A stretch of DNA of 19,003 bases from Nitrospinota bacterium (GCA_011523725.1 WTGD01000262.1:1-19003), one strand, 5' to 3'; counted from the stretch's first letter, positions 8,227 to 15,172 are shown. Numbers and translations: made by a program. The notes: generated from the sequence alone by a model not told the origin.

Positions 8227-9216
8227 TTAGAACTTCGCGCGCGTCGCCTTGACCTTCGCGAAGAAGTCCTTGCCCCATCCCTTCGTGCCGATGGTCTCGG
8301 CGGCCGAGGCGGTTTTCTTGGCGAATTCATCCACGTTGATGTTGTAGATATTCACGCCCTTTTTCTTGAACTTGTCCAGATAGGCGTTCTCGAGGTCGGT
8401 GTATATCTTCTGCGCGTGGGCGATTCCCTTTGCCAGCGCGTCGTCGAACCACTTGCGCTGCTGTTTGTTCAGGCCCTTGTGCCACTTGTCGTTCACCATG
8501 AAGTACGACGTCGAGGAAAGATGCGAGGTGAGCGTCAGGTGTTTGCCCACTTCGTAGAACTTGTTGGTGTAGAGCGTTTCCAGGGTGTTCTCCATGGCGT
8601 CGACCGTGCCCAGCAGCATGGCGTTATAGACGTCCGCCCAGGACATGGGTGTGGGTTTCGAGCCGAGTCCCCGGAAGGCCAGGACCCAGGGAGGCGCCTG
8701 GGGAACGCGGATTTTAAGCCCCTTGAAATCGGCGAGCGTCTTGAGCGGCTTCTTGCGCGATAGCACGTGCCGCGCGCCCCGGTTGATGACGCTGACCATG
8801 ATGGTGCCGCGCTTTTTCAGGAAATCCTTGCGCCAGCGCTCGAACAACGGCCCGTTGGCGACGGTGCGCACGTGCTTGGTGCTCTTCCAGAAATAGGGGA
8901 GGTTCAGGCTGTCATACGCCGGGAACTGCGTGAGCCCCTGGAACGTCGCCTGAATCGCGCCCAACTGCACGGACTGCAACTGGGTCTTGCCGTCACCGAC
9001 CTGACCCTTCAGGAACACCTGCACCTCCATGGTGCCCTTGCTCATTTTGTCGAGCATCTTTCCGAATTCGATGGCCCCGTAGTGGGTGGGGTTCTTGTTG
9101 CTGTACATGTGGCCGACCTTGATGACGACCTTCTTGGCTCCCAGGGCGGGCGCCGCTCCCTGGGCGAGGAGAAACGCTGCGGCAACGAAAACGACGGGAA
9201 TGAGTCTTCTGGCCAT
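8227..9216 (-). CDS. dctP: TRAP transporter substrate-binding protein (DctP family)
   Basis: This is the periplasmic solute receptor of a TRAP transporter, 329 residues. A signal peptide of about 27 residues (MARRLIPVVFVAAAFLLAQG, ending ALGA) precedes the mature protein, which begins KKVVIKVGHMYSNKNPTHYG. Conserved DctP features follow: LGAIQATFQGL, LADFKGLKIRVPQ with the carboxylate-anchoring arginine at about 170, and PMSWADVYNAMLLGTVDAME. The ATG at 9216 is chosen for its signal peptide and upstream GGAGG (9 nt); the frame is open further upstream but without a credible start. The gene converges on dctQM rather than lying in line with it, but proximity suggests one transporter. The aromatic-poor pocket sequence does not reveal the ligand; an organic acid is likely. 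Confidence 0.93.
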   Translation of the reverse strand: MARRLIPVVFVAAAFLLAQGAAPALGAKKVVIKVGHMYSNKNPTHYGAIEFGKMLDKMSKGTMEVQVFLKGQVGDGKTQLQSVQLGAIQATFQGLTQFPAYDSLNLPYFWKSTKHVRTVANGPLFERWRKDFLKKRGTIMVSVINRGARHVLSRKKPLKTLADFKGLKIRVPQAPPWVLAFRGLGSKPTPMSWADVYNAMLLGTVDAMENTLETLYTNKFYEVGKHLTLTSHLSSTSYFMVNDKWHKGLNKQQRKWFDDALAKGIAHAQKIYTDLENAYLDKFKKKGVNIYNINVDEFAKKTASAAETIGTKGWGKDFFAKVKATRAKF

Positions 9217-9248
9217 TGGCACTATCCTCCCTGAACAGGAATGGAAAA

Positions 9249-9267
9249 TATCCCCCTTGCGGGGATA
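9249..9267. repeat. Inverted repeat TATCCCC / GGGGATA in the dctP leader
   Basis: A perfect 7-bp inverted repeat with a 5-nt loop lies 33 bp upstream of the dctP start. A second perfect palindrome, CTACGCGTAG, lies just beyond it at 9278-9287. Both fall between the dctP promoter candidate and its ribosome site, so they may be a protein operator or an RNA hairpin that modulates dctP translation. No known regulator site is recognised. Confidence 0.5.
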
Positions 9268-9331
9268 CCGAAGAGCGCTACGCGTAGAAGCGTACAAGAC
9301 CAGTATGAAAAACTTTCGAATGGATGCGAAA

Positions 9332-9360
9332 ATTCTACTCTTCTTTTCCCTTGCTTACAA
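9332..9360 (-). promoter_or_regulatory. Candidate sigma-70 promoter for dctP
   Basis: Reading the minus strand, TTGTAA (9360-9355) is separated by 17 bp from TAGAAT (9337-9332). That is four of six and five of six matches to consensus. Predicted initiation near 9325 gives a leader of about 110 nt containing two palindromes. The -35 box sits 5 bp from the -10 candidate of the divergent gene. Confidence 0.5.
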
Positions 9361-9365
9361 GAAGG

Positions 9366-9371
9366 TATAAT
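9366..9371 (+). promoter_or_regulatory. -10 box candidate for the DinB-like gene
   Basis: An exact TATAAT lies 40 bp upstream of the GTG start at 9412. No convincing -35 element is seen at 16-18 bp. It is back-to-back with the dctP promoter candidate, so one bound regulator could affect both genes. Confidence 0.35.
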
Positions 9372-9411
9372 TCTTCATCCCGGTGAAAAGCTCTGCCAGA
9401 GGAGAAAGCCC

Positions 9412-10089
9412 GTGAATGAAGAATGGAGCGAACTCAAGGTAGCCCTCGAAAACTACCCGGACCTCGTCTATGCGGAAGTGGACGGGCTGACGCACGAGCA
9501 GATGTGCTACGCGAACGAGGAGCCGCCATGGGCGCGCTGGTCGATGGATTTACAAATCCGCCACATCGCCCTCTTGACGCCCGTGTGGCTCTATCTCCGG
9601 GCGGGCGAGATGCTCAGCCGCGAAGGCTATTCGTTTCCCGATACCGCAGGCCTCATCGCCGATCTCATCGCCGGCGGAATCCGCCACGTCCCGCCCGAAG
9701 CGGCAGGTGATCGCGCCGCCCTGATCGACTTCATGCGTCCCTGGGCCGCGCTTTGCTGCGAGATTATCGACCGTGAAAACGAGGAGAGGCTGCGCTCCTT
9801 GACGTTCACCTACTACACGGACCCGGATGCCACCCGCCCGGGAGACCCCCACAAGCCCGTCGACTACCACAGAATGTCCATCCGCCTGCATCCTTCCGGT
9901 TTCTCGGAAGACGAAGCGCGCCCCGGCCTTTTTCACCTGGAAATCGGCGCGGTCCTGCGCCACGTCTACTGGAACGTGCTCGCGCACTTGCGGACCGTCC
10001 AGAGGCTGAAGCTGAGGCTGGGCCTTCCGCTCATAGTTGAACTGCCGCGCGAGGGCTATTTAACCCTGCCTGAGTTTTACGATCTCTGA
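9412..10089 (+). CDS. DinB-like putative metal-binding protein of unknown function
   Basis: This 225-residue soluble protein has no signal peptide. Its pattern resembles the DinB/YfiT four-helix fold. An early helix carries WARWSMDLQIRHIALLT with His51, and a late helix HVYWNVLAHLRTVQRLKLRL carries His184 and His192. These three histidines match the usual placement of the DinB metal triad, which in other members supports thiol-transferase or hydrolase activity. The middle holds an acidic, proline-rich stretch (YYTDPDATRPGDPHKPVDYH). GTG at 9412 is preferred because GAGGAG stands 7 nt upstream and the conserved part begins there; the open frame extends back to 9241 through low-quality sequence. 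It stands alone between dctP (divergent) and the YHS gene. Family assignment is from pattern only. Confidence 0.7.
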   Translation: MNEEWSELKVALENYPDLVYAEVDGLTHEQMCYANEEPPWARWSMDLQIRHIALLTPVWLYLRAGEMLSREGYSFPDTAGLIADLIAGGIRHVPPEAAGDRAALIDFMRPWAALCCEIIDRENEERLRSLTFTYYTDPDATRPGDPHKPVDYHRMSIRLHPSGFSEDEARPGLFHLEIGAVLRHVYWNVLAHLRTVQRLKLRLGLPLIVELPREGYLTLPEFYDL

Positions 10090-10135
10090 GGGGTCTTTTC
10101 ACTACATCTCGACGCGCATCTACATGACTTTGGGG

Positions 10136-10141
10136 TATAAT
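10136..10141 (+). promoter_or_regulatory. -10 box candidate for the YHS-domain gene
   Basis: An exact TATAAT lies 65 bp upstream of the preferred start, with no clear -35. It is followed at once by two tandem copies of GCGTAAC (10142-10148 and 10151-10157), which would lie at the transcription start. Confidence 0.3.
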
Positions 10142-10206
10142 GCGTAACAGGCGTAACGGGCTGACCGGAAACGCCGCCGCCGTTTTTTCAGAGGATGATT
10201 GAATCG

Positions 10207-10695
10207 ATGCGAATAACGAATCGAACGCCCCGGAGCTTGCAAAAAATAAAGGCATGCGCCGCCATCTCGCTCATCGCCTTCTTACTCGCTCTGCCAATCT
10301 CGGCGGAAGCCATCACACCCGTCTATTCCACGTTGCTGGGCGGCGCCATCCGGGGATACGACCCGGTGGCTTACTTCACCGAGAAAAAACCCGTCGAGGG
10401 GAAAAAGGCCTTCTCCCACAAGTGGATGGGGGCGACATGGTATTTCGCGAGCGAGCGAAACCGCGATCTGTTCCGCGCCGACCCGGCAAAGTACGCCCCT
10501 CAGTATGGCGGCTACTGCGCATACGCCGTGAGCCAGGGCTACATTGCGAGCATCGTCCCCGAAGCCTGGAAAATCGTGGACGGCAAGCTCTACCTGAACT
10601 TCAGCCTGGGCGTTCAGCGGACCTGGGAGCAGGACATCCCCGGCTACATCAAATCGGCCGATCAGAAATGGCCGCAGCTTCTCAAGAGGAAATGA
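10207..10695 (+). CDS. Exported YHS domain-containing protein
   Basis: This 162-residue protein has an N-terminal export signal: basic MRITNRTPRSLQKIK, then hydrophobic AAISLIAFLLALPISAEA with a cleavage site near residue 35. The remainder is a YHS domain at about 50-112: GYDPVAYFTEKKPVEGKKAF, then WYFASERNRDLF, then YAPQYGGYCAYAVSQG. YHS domains occur in metal-handling and oxidoreductase-associated proteins; this stand-alone periplasmic form is widespread but has no settled function. The ATG at 10195 lies directly against AGAGG and would be poorly spaced, so the in-frame ATG at 10207 (12 nt spacing) is preferred; the choice affects only four residues. Downstream, the carboxymuconolactone-decarboxylase-family gene converges on it. 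Confidence 0.88.
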   Translation: MRITNRTPRSLQKIKACAAISLIAFLLALPISAEAITPVYSTLLGGAIRGYDPVAYFTEKKPVEGKKAFSHKWMGATWYFASERNRDLFRADPAKYAPQYGGYCAYAVSQGYIASIVPEAWKIVDGKLYLNFSLGVQRTWEQDIPGYIKSADQKWPQLLKRK

Positions 10696-10711
10696 CCCTG
10701 CCGCCGAAAGT

Positions 10712-10738
10712 GAGTTTAAGTCACCCGAGACTTCACTC
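10712..10738. terminator. Weak imperfect hairpin between convergent genes
   Basis: In the 88-bp gap between the YHS gene and the convergent decarboxylase-family gene, GAGTTTAAGTC pairs imperfectly with GACTTCACTC (AAGTC/GACTT and GAGT/ACTC with a small internal mismatch) around a 6-nt loop. There is no T-run, so it would be a poor intrinsic terminator. Confidence 0.2.
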
Positions 10739-10783
10739 GCGCCGATGATTCTCTGGCGGTTTTACCCATAAAGCGGCGGCTCC

Positions 10784-11230
10784 CTAGTGTCCCAGATCGC
10801 TCGGCTCTTTCCCCTCGACCGCATCGAAAGCCCGCTTCGCCGCTCTGAGCGCGTGGTTCGTCTTCGGCAACCCGACGTAGGGCGAGCATTGCACGATCGC
10901 CTCGATGATCTCTTCCTGCGTGAGGCCCAGATTGAGAGCCGAGCGCACGTGCCACTCCAGTTCACCGGGCAGGTCCTGCGCCACCATGGTGGCGAGCACG
11001 ATAATTTCGCGGGTCTTGAGATCGAGCCTCTCCGATTGCCCCCACACCATCCCGAAGCAATACTCCATGATGGTCTGCGTATGCGCCGGAGATATCTGCA
11101 AAAAATCGCTCGTGGTCTGCCCCCCTTCACCGTAGATTCCCATCGCGCGGCGAATCTCGCCCGCTTTCCGGAACCGCTCCTGAACGTCGGGGTTCTTGTC
11201 GACGTAGTTTTCCATGATGTCTTCAGCCAT
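10784..11230 (-). CDS. Carboxymuconolactone decarboxylase family protein
   Basis: This 148-residue cytoplasmic protein carries the carboxymuconolactone decarboxylase (CMD) domain: LDLKTREIIVLATMVAQDLP, then ELEWHVRSALNLGLTQEEII with His94, then GLPKTNHALRAAKRAF. This matches the PcaC-like branch. The AhpD Cys-x-x-Cys peroxidase motif is absent, so a peroxidase role is unlikely. PcaC-type enzymes act in the beta-ketoadipate pathway, but no other pathway gene is here, so the reaction is unassigned. ATG at 11230 has AGGAG 7 nt upstream. The gene begins 31 bp after the dppC-like stop on the same strand and probably shares its transcript, linking it to a transported compound. Confidence 0.88.
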   Translation of the reverse strand: MAEDIMENYVDKNPDVQERFRKAGEIRRAMGIYGEGGQTTSDFLQISPAHTQTIMEYCFGMVWGQSERLDLKTREIIVLATMVAQDLPGELEWHVRSALNLGLTQEEIIEAIVQCSPYVGLPKTNHALRAAKRAFDAVEGKEPSDLGH

Positions 11231-11261
11231 TTCTTTTCTCCTGAATTAGAACGGGTATTCG

Positions 11262-12179
11262 CTAGCGCGTCCTCAGACGCGGGTCCAAGACGTCTCTCAG
11301 CCAGTCACCCACGAGGTTGGCTCCCAGCACGGTGAGGGTGATGGCGAGTCCCGGAAACGTGACGATCCACCACGAGACATATAGATAAGAACGACCTTCG
11401 GCCAGGAGCCCGCCCCAGGTGGGCGTGGGCGGCGGGACGCCCAGCCCCAGGAAACTCAGGCCCGCCTCGATGACGATCAGCCGCCCCAGGTAGAGCGAGC
11501 CGATGATGATGACGGGCGCCAGCACGTTGGGCAGAACGTGGCGGAAGATGAGGCGCAAATCGCTCCCCCCGACGGCGCGCGAGGCGATGACGAACTCCTG
11601 TTCGCGAATCGAGAGAACGTTGCCGCGCACCACGCGCGCGTATACCGTCCACTGGCGAAACGAGATCAAGGCGACGATCAGCCAAAGGCTCGGCCCCAGA
11701 ATGGCGATGGTGGCCAGAGCCAGCAGAATGAAGGGAAACGAGAGGACGAAATCCACCAGCCGCATGAGCAGATAGTCCACCCGCCCGCCGAAGTAGCCCG
11801 CTACCATGCCGAGGATGAGGCCGATGCTCCCCGCCATGAGCGTCGCGGAGAGTCCCACGATGAGCGACACCCGCGCCCCGTATATCAACCGGCTCAGGAG
11901 GTCGCGCCCCAAGTGGTCGGTGCCCAGGTAGAAGATATGTCCCTCCCCCTCCCACATGGGCGGCTTCATCACCCGGGTGAGGGATTGCGCCGTGGGGTCC
12001 AATGGCGCAAGCGCCGGAGCCAGAAGTGCCGCGATCAGCACGATGAGCAATATCACGGCGCCCGCCATCGCCGACTTCGTGGCGAGGAGCGAGCGCGCAA
12101 GCCGCCGCCACCAGGGAGTCTCGTCGAAGTGCTGGAACTCCTCGACCGTCATGAGAACTTCATCGCCTTCATGTCTCAT
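11262..12179 (-). CDS. ABC peptide/nickel-type transporter permease (DppC-like)
   Basis: This is the second inner-membrane permease of a family-5 (dipeptide/oligopeptide/nickel) ABC importer, 305 residues. The N-terminal cytoplasmic segment leads into a first helix (about 40-62). The DppC signature YLGTDHLGRDLLSRLIYGAR comes next, then a bundle of helices. The EAA loop that contacts the ATPase is REQEFVIASRAVGGSDLRLI followed by HVLPNVLAPV. The closing GLGVPPPTPTWGGLLAEGR and DWLRDVLDPR are typical. ATG at 12179 overlaps the dppB stop as ATGA, the classic coupling arrangement, and is preferred over the in-frame ATG at 12152. The open frame continues upstream only because it overlaps dppB. Confidence 0.92.
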   Translation of the reverse strand: MRHEGDEVLMTVEEFQHFDETPWWRRLARSLLATKSAMAGAVILLIVLIAALLAPALAPLDPTAQSLTRVMKPPMWEGEGHIFYLGTDHLGRDLLSRLIYGARVSLIVGLSATLMAGSIGLILGMVAGYFGGRVDYLLMRLVDFVLSFPFILLALATIAILGPSLWLIVALISFRQWTVYARVVRGNVLSIREQEFVIASRAVGGSDLRLIFRHVLPNVLAPVIIIGSLYLGRLIVIEAGLSFLGLGVPPPTPTWGGLLAEGRSYLYVSWWIVTFPGLAITLTVLGANLVGDWLRDVLDPRLRTR

Positions 12180-13093
12180 CGGTACTGAATCCTGGGATCG
12201 AGGTAGGTATAGATGATGTCCACCAGCAGATTGATGACGACGAAGCCCAGGGCGAGAAGGAAAACCGCCGCCTGGACGATGGGGTAGTCGCGGTGGTGGA
12301 TGGCGGCAACCGTGAGCCGCCCCACGCCGGGCCATGCGAACACGGTTTCGGTAATCACGGTTCCCCCCAGCGTGAGGGCGAGGTCAAGGCCGAGTATGGT
12401 GACGATGGGGATGGCGGAGTTCTTGAGCGCGTGCTGGAACAGCACGACCTTCTCGGCCAGTCCCTTGGAATACGCCGTGAGAATGTAATCCTGGCGCAGC
12501 ACTTCCAGCATCTCGGAGCGCATCAGCCGCGCGAGGCGGGCCGTGTGAAAGACGCCGGCGGCGATGGTCGGCATGATGAAGTGAACCGGCTCCCCGTAGC
12601 CGAACGGCGGGAGCCACCCCAGCTTCACGGAAAACAACAGGATCATCATCAGCCCCAGCCAGAAATCGGGAACCGCCTGGCCGAGCACGGCGCCGAACAT
12701 CAGGCCCTTGTCGTAGACGGTGTTCTCCTTGAGCGCGGCGATGCACCCGAACGGAAGCCCGATGATGACGGACATGATGAACGCGGCCGAAGCGAGCTCG
12801 ATGGTGGCGGGCAGGTGTTCGAGCACGACCTTGAGCGCGGATTCTCCGTGCTCGAAGGATTCGCCGAAATTCCCGCGCAAGACGTTGCGGAAAAAAATGA
12901 GGTACTGCGTCAACAACGGCTTGTCGAGACCCATCTCGTTTCTGAGTTCGGCGATGTCTTCTTCGGTGGCGTCGTCGGGAAGCATGATCCGGGCCGGATC
13001 GCCCGAGAGGTGCAACAGCAGGAACACGAAAATCAGGACGAACTTCATGAGAACGATGGCCTGAAACATCCGCCGAACGATAAATCCCGTCAT
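12176..13093 (-). CDS. ABC peptide/nickel-type transporter permease (DppB-like)
   Basis: This 305-residue inner-membrane permease pairs with the DppC-like protein. The N-terminal helix, the periplasmic loop LHLSGDPARIMLPDDATEED, GLDKPLLTQYLIFFRNVLRG and NFGESF are standard DppB landmarks. The EAA loop for ATPase contact is EVLRQDYILTAYSKGLAEK. The C-terminal part has GGTVITETVFAWPGVGRL and ends YTYLDPRIQYR. ATG at 13093 is preceded by GGGGGG 4 nt upstream. A 132-bp gap with a hairpin separates it from the binding-protein gene, while it overlaps dppC by 4 bp. Confidence 0.92.
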   Translation of the reverse strand: MTGFIVRRMFQAIVLMKFVLIFVFLLLHLSGDPARIMLPDDATEEDIAELRNEMGLDKPLLTQYLIFFRNVLRGNFGESFEHGESALKVVLEHLPATIELASAAFIMSVIIGLPFGCIAALKENTVYDKGLMFGAVLGQAVPDFWLGLMMILLFSVKLGWLPPFGYGEPVHFIMPTIAAGVFHTARLARLMRSEMLEVLRQDYILTAYSKGLAEKVVLFQHALKNSAIPIVTILGLDLALTLGGTVITETVFAWPGVGRLTVAAIHHRDYPIVQAAVFLLALGFVVINLLVDIIYTYLDPRIQYR

Positions 13094-13176
13094 TGCGCCC
13101 CCCGTTGCAAGGCGAAACCAGAACCCTGTTCCTTACGCCCGCCCGAGGTCGCGCATTCGGGTATCAGGCGCCGCCC

Positions 13177-13208
13177 TCTCCCGGATTCACTGAACGGAGC
13201 CCGGGAGA
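13177..13208 (-). other. Hairpin after the dppA-like gene
   Basis: TCTCCCGG (13177-13184) and CCGGGAGA (13201-13208) form a perfect 8-bp stem with a 16-nt loop, beginning 18 bp downstream of the dppA-like stop. There is no T-run, so it is more likely an mRNA-stabilising or partial-attenuation hairpin that keeps binding protein above permease levels than a full terminator. Confidence 0.5.
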
Positions 13209-13225
13209 AGACGCGGAATCGCCTT

Positions 13226-14755
13226 TTATTTCCAGCCTGCGTCGGTTGCGATCACGAGGCCCGTGGAACGCATCTTCCAGTCGACAGCTTTCTTCTTCCC
13301 GGAAATCTCATCGAGGTGATACAAAAAGCCGAGAAAAGCCTGCTCCCTGATGTATGCAGCAAGTGCGCGGTATTTCGCAGCCTGTTTGGCTTCATCCGGC
13401 TCGGAGCGGGCGCCCACGATCATCTTGTCGAGCTTCTCGCTCCTTACGCCGCCGTGCGTCGATTTGCTGTAGAGAAGGCCCGAGTACATCCAGGCCGCGT
13501 GAAGCGCGAGATCGTTGCGGCAGGCGTAGTTCCAGTAGGGTTTGTAGCCCTTCTTCCATTTCGAGCGACTGTTCCTGCGCCAGGCGCCGTATTCGAGCGG
13601 TTTCACCTTGACGTTGATGTTGATCTTCTTGAGTTGGCCCGCGATGGCTTCGGCTCCCTGCACGCCCTTAAGATAACGTCCCAGGGGAACGACCAGCGGA
13701 ACGGTGAAGCCCTTCTCGAATCCGGCCGCTTTCATAAGGCTCTTCGCCTTGGCCACGTCGTAGGGGTAGGGCTTGAGGGCCGGATTGTGGCCGAAACTGT
13801 TCGGGCCGACGACGGTCCCCATGGACGCCGTCGCGTGTCCCTGAAGCACGTTTTTGATGATGCTGTCCTTGTCGATGGCGTAGTTCACCGCCTGTCGCAC
13901 GCGCACGTCGGACCACGGGGCGCCATCCTTGAGAACCATGATGAGCGAGCATGCCTTGGGGCCGGGGCCTGCGACCACGTCGACGTTGGGGTTCGATTTC
14001 GCCATCGGAACCGTCTGGGGCGGAATGTCCTTGATCATGTCGACCGCGCCCGAGACGAGTGCGGAAACGCGAGTCGTCGGCTCGGGAATGACCTTGACGA
14101 TCACCTTCTTCACGCGCTGGCGGGATTTGTCCCAGTAGCCCGCGACGGCTTCGAACACCATCTCGGAACCCTTGCGCCATTTCGTGAGGCGGTAGGGGCC
14201 GCTGCCGACCGGGTTGCGCGCAAGATGTTTGAGTTTGTTGCTCGCGTAATACTTCGGCGGGACCACCGCGCTGAAATCCGCAAGCGGTGATAGGAGATAG
14301 CGGTCGGGATGCTTGGTGTGGATGCGCACGGTGTGCGAATCGACCACCTCGACTTTTTTGACGCTCCGGTAGAAATTGCGGATACGGCTTTTGACCTTCT
14401 TATCGAACAGTCGGTCGAGACTGTACTTCACGGCATTCGCGTCGACCGGCTCCCCGTTATGGAATTTCACGCCCTTGCGGAGTTTGAGTTCCAGTACTGT
14501 AGGAGAGACGTAACTCCACGACGTCGCCAGGGCGGGGATGATTTTCCCCTTGATGTCGCGCGAGAGAATGTTGTCGAACACGAGCGGCCAGGACTGCAGC
14601 ATAGGGAGTCCGAGCCGGATGTGGGGGTCGAACGTCGTCGGGTCTCCGGGCATCCCGATGAGAAGCTGATCTTTCTTGGCCGAAAGCGCGTCTCCAGACA
14701 TCACGCTCAGCGACATGAGAACAGCCATTCCGAAAATCAAGAACATTTTCTTCAT
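13226..14755 (-). CDS. ABC transporter family-5 extracellular solute-binding protein (DppA/OppA-like)
   Basis: This 509-residue periplasmic receptor of the family-5 importer has a signal peptide (MKKMFLIFGMAVLMSLSVMS, ending ALSA). The mature part begins KKDQLLIGMPGDPTTFDPH. SBP_bac_5 landmarks follow: LATSWSYVSPTVLELKLRKG, VKFHNGEPVDANAVKYSLDR, NPVGSGPYRLTKW, WSDVRVRQAVNYAIDKDSI and YPYDVAKAKSLMKAAGF. Length is normal. ATG at 14755 is preferred over an in-frame TTG at 14761 because AGGAGG stands 7 nt upstream of the ATG. It is the first gene of dppA-dppB-dppC-CMD on the minus strand and is preceded by a long leader. Ligand class (peptide, glutathione, nickel chelate, opine or amide) cannot be told from sequence. 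Confidence 0.94.
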   Translation of the reverse strand: MKKMFLIFGMAVLMSLSVMSGDALSAKKDQLLIGMPGDPTTFDPHIRLGLPMLQSWPLVFDNILSRDIKGKIIPALATSWSYVSPTVLELKLRKGVKFHNGEPVDANAVKYSLDRLFDKKVKSRIRNFYRSVKKVEVVDSHTVRIHTKHPDRYLLSPLADFSAVVPPKYYASNKLKHLARNPVGSGPYRLTKWRKGSEMVFEAVAGYWDKSRQRVKKVIVKVIPEPTTRVSALVSGAVDMIKDIPPQTVPMAKSNPNVDVVAGPGPKACSLIMVLKDGAPWSDVRVRQAVNYAIDKDSIIKNVLQGHATASMGTVVGPNSFGHNPALKPYPYDVAKAKSLMKAAGFEKGFTVPLVVPLGRYLKGVQGAEAIAGQLKKININVKVKPLEYGAWRRNSRSKWKKGYKPYWNYACRNDLALHAAWMYSGLLYSKSTHGGVRSEKLDKMIVGARSEPDEAKQAAKYRALAAYIREQAFLGFLYHLDEISGKKKAVDWKMRSTGLVIATDAGWK

Positions 14756-14993
14756 CTTCAATCCTCCTATATGCGGTCTCCAGTCGATGGTTGATTTGCT
14801 CAGAATTTCATATGGTTATTCTCCTGCTTCACCCGATGCGGCAGCCTGCGAGACTGTAAATGCACCGACCCCTTTCCGATTGCCGACTCGAAAAAATGAG
14901 GCAACTCCCCTCTGCAGAGTCCAAAAATCGCCCGCCTTCCAGCGTTGAGATTAAAACACCGCGCACGGTTATTCTCTTTTCAAGATGCTTTCC

Positions 14994-15022
14994 ATGATTA
15001 GTGATTGCTATCTGCGTGTCAA
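14994..15022 (-). promoter_or_regulatory. Candidate sigma-70 promoter for the dppA-like operon
   Basis: Reading the minus strand, an exact TTGACA (15022-15017) is followed after 17 bp by AATCAT (14999-14994), four of six -10 matches. Initiation near 14987 would give a leader of about 230 nt before the dppA-like ATG. Confidence 0.4.
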
Positions 15023-15094
15023 CCAATAGCCGGGAGGACCCCTCAAAACACCTCCATGCGGCATACGCTGAATGAACCGAATCCGCAGGGGTCG

Positions 15095-15129
15095 TGAAAC
15101 CACCGAGATGCGTGCTACATATGGTTTCA
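15095..15129. repeat. Inverted repeat upstream of the panE-like gene
   Basis: TGAAACCA (15095-15102) and TGGTTTCA (15122-15129) are perfect 8-bp arms separated by 19 bp. The centre-to-centre distance is 27 bp. The repeat lies 43 bp before the ATG at 15173, a usual place for an operator or leader hairpin. Confidence 0.4.
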
Positions 15130-15172
15130 TTCGGGAATCGTCAGCGAATGAGAACTCCCGGGAGGGCAAGAG

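Larger units (their letters stand above)
14756..15172. other. 417-bp divergent intergenic region (dppA-like / panE-like)
   Basis: No convincing gene lies here; a 65-codon minus frame (14829-15026) needs a TTG start without a ribosome site and resembles nothing. On the minus strand it holds a promoter candidate, the 10-mer GAGAATAACC twice (from + 14976-14967 and 14823-14814), the palindrome CTCTGCAGAG (14910-14919) followed by a T6 run, and an AGGAG-preceded ATG-AAA-TTC-TGA mini-ORF just after the second 10-mer. On the plus strand an inverted repeat lies upstream of the panE-like gene. Confidence 0.55.

Noticed and set aside
9241..9411. N-terminal extension of the DinB-like frame
   Set aside because: It would place the promoter and palindromes inside coding sequence, while GTG at 9412 has a good GAGGAG site.
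10142..10157. Tandem GCGTAAC copies as a repeat element
   Set aside because: Only two copies of 7 bp; too short to treat as a separate repeat or attachment site.
12293..14290. 665-codon open frame on the plus strand
   Set aside because: It lies antisense across dppB and dppA, both with full motifs. Its translation resembles nothing and it has no ribosome site.
14829..15026. 65-codon minus-strand frame upstream of dppA
   Set aside because: It needs a TTG start without a Shine-Dalgarno site, overlaps the promoter candidate and has no recognisable features.
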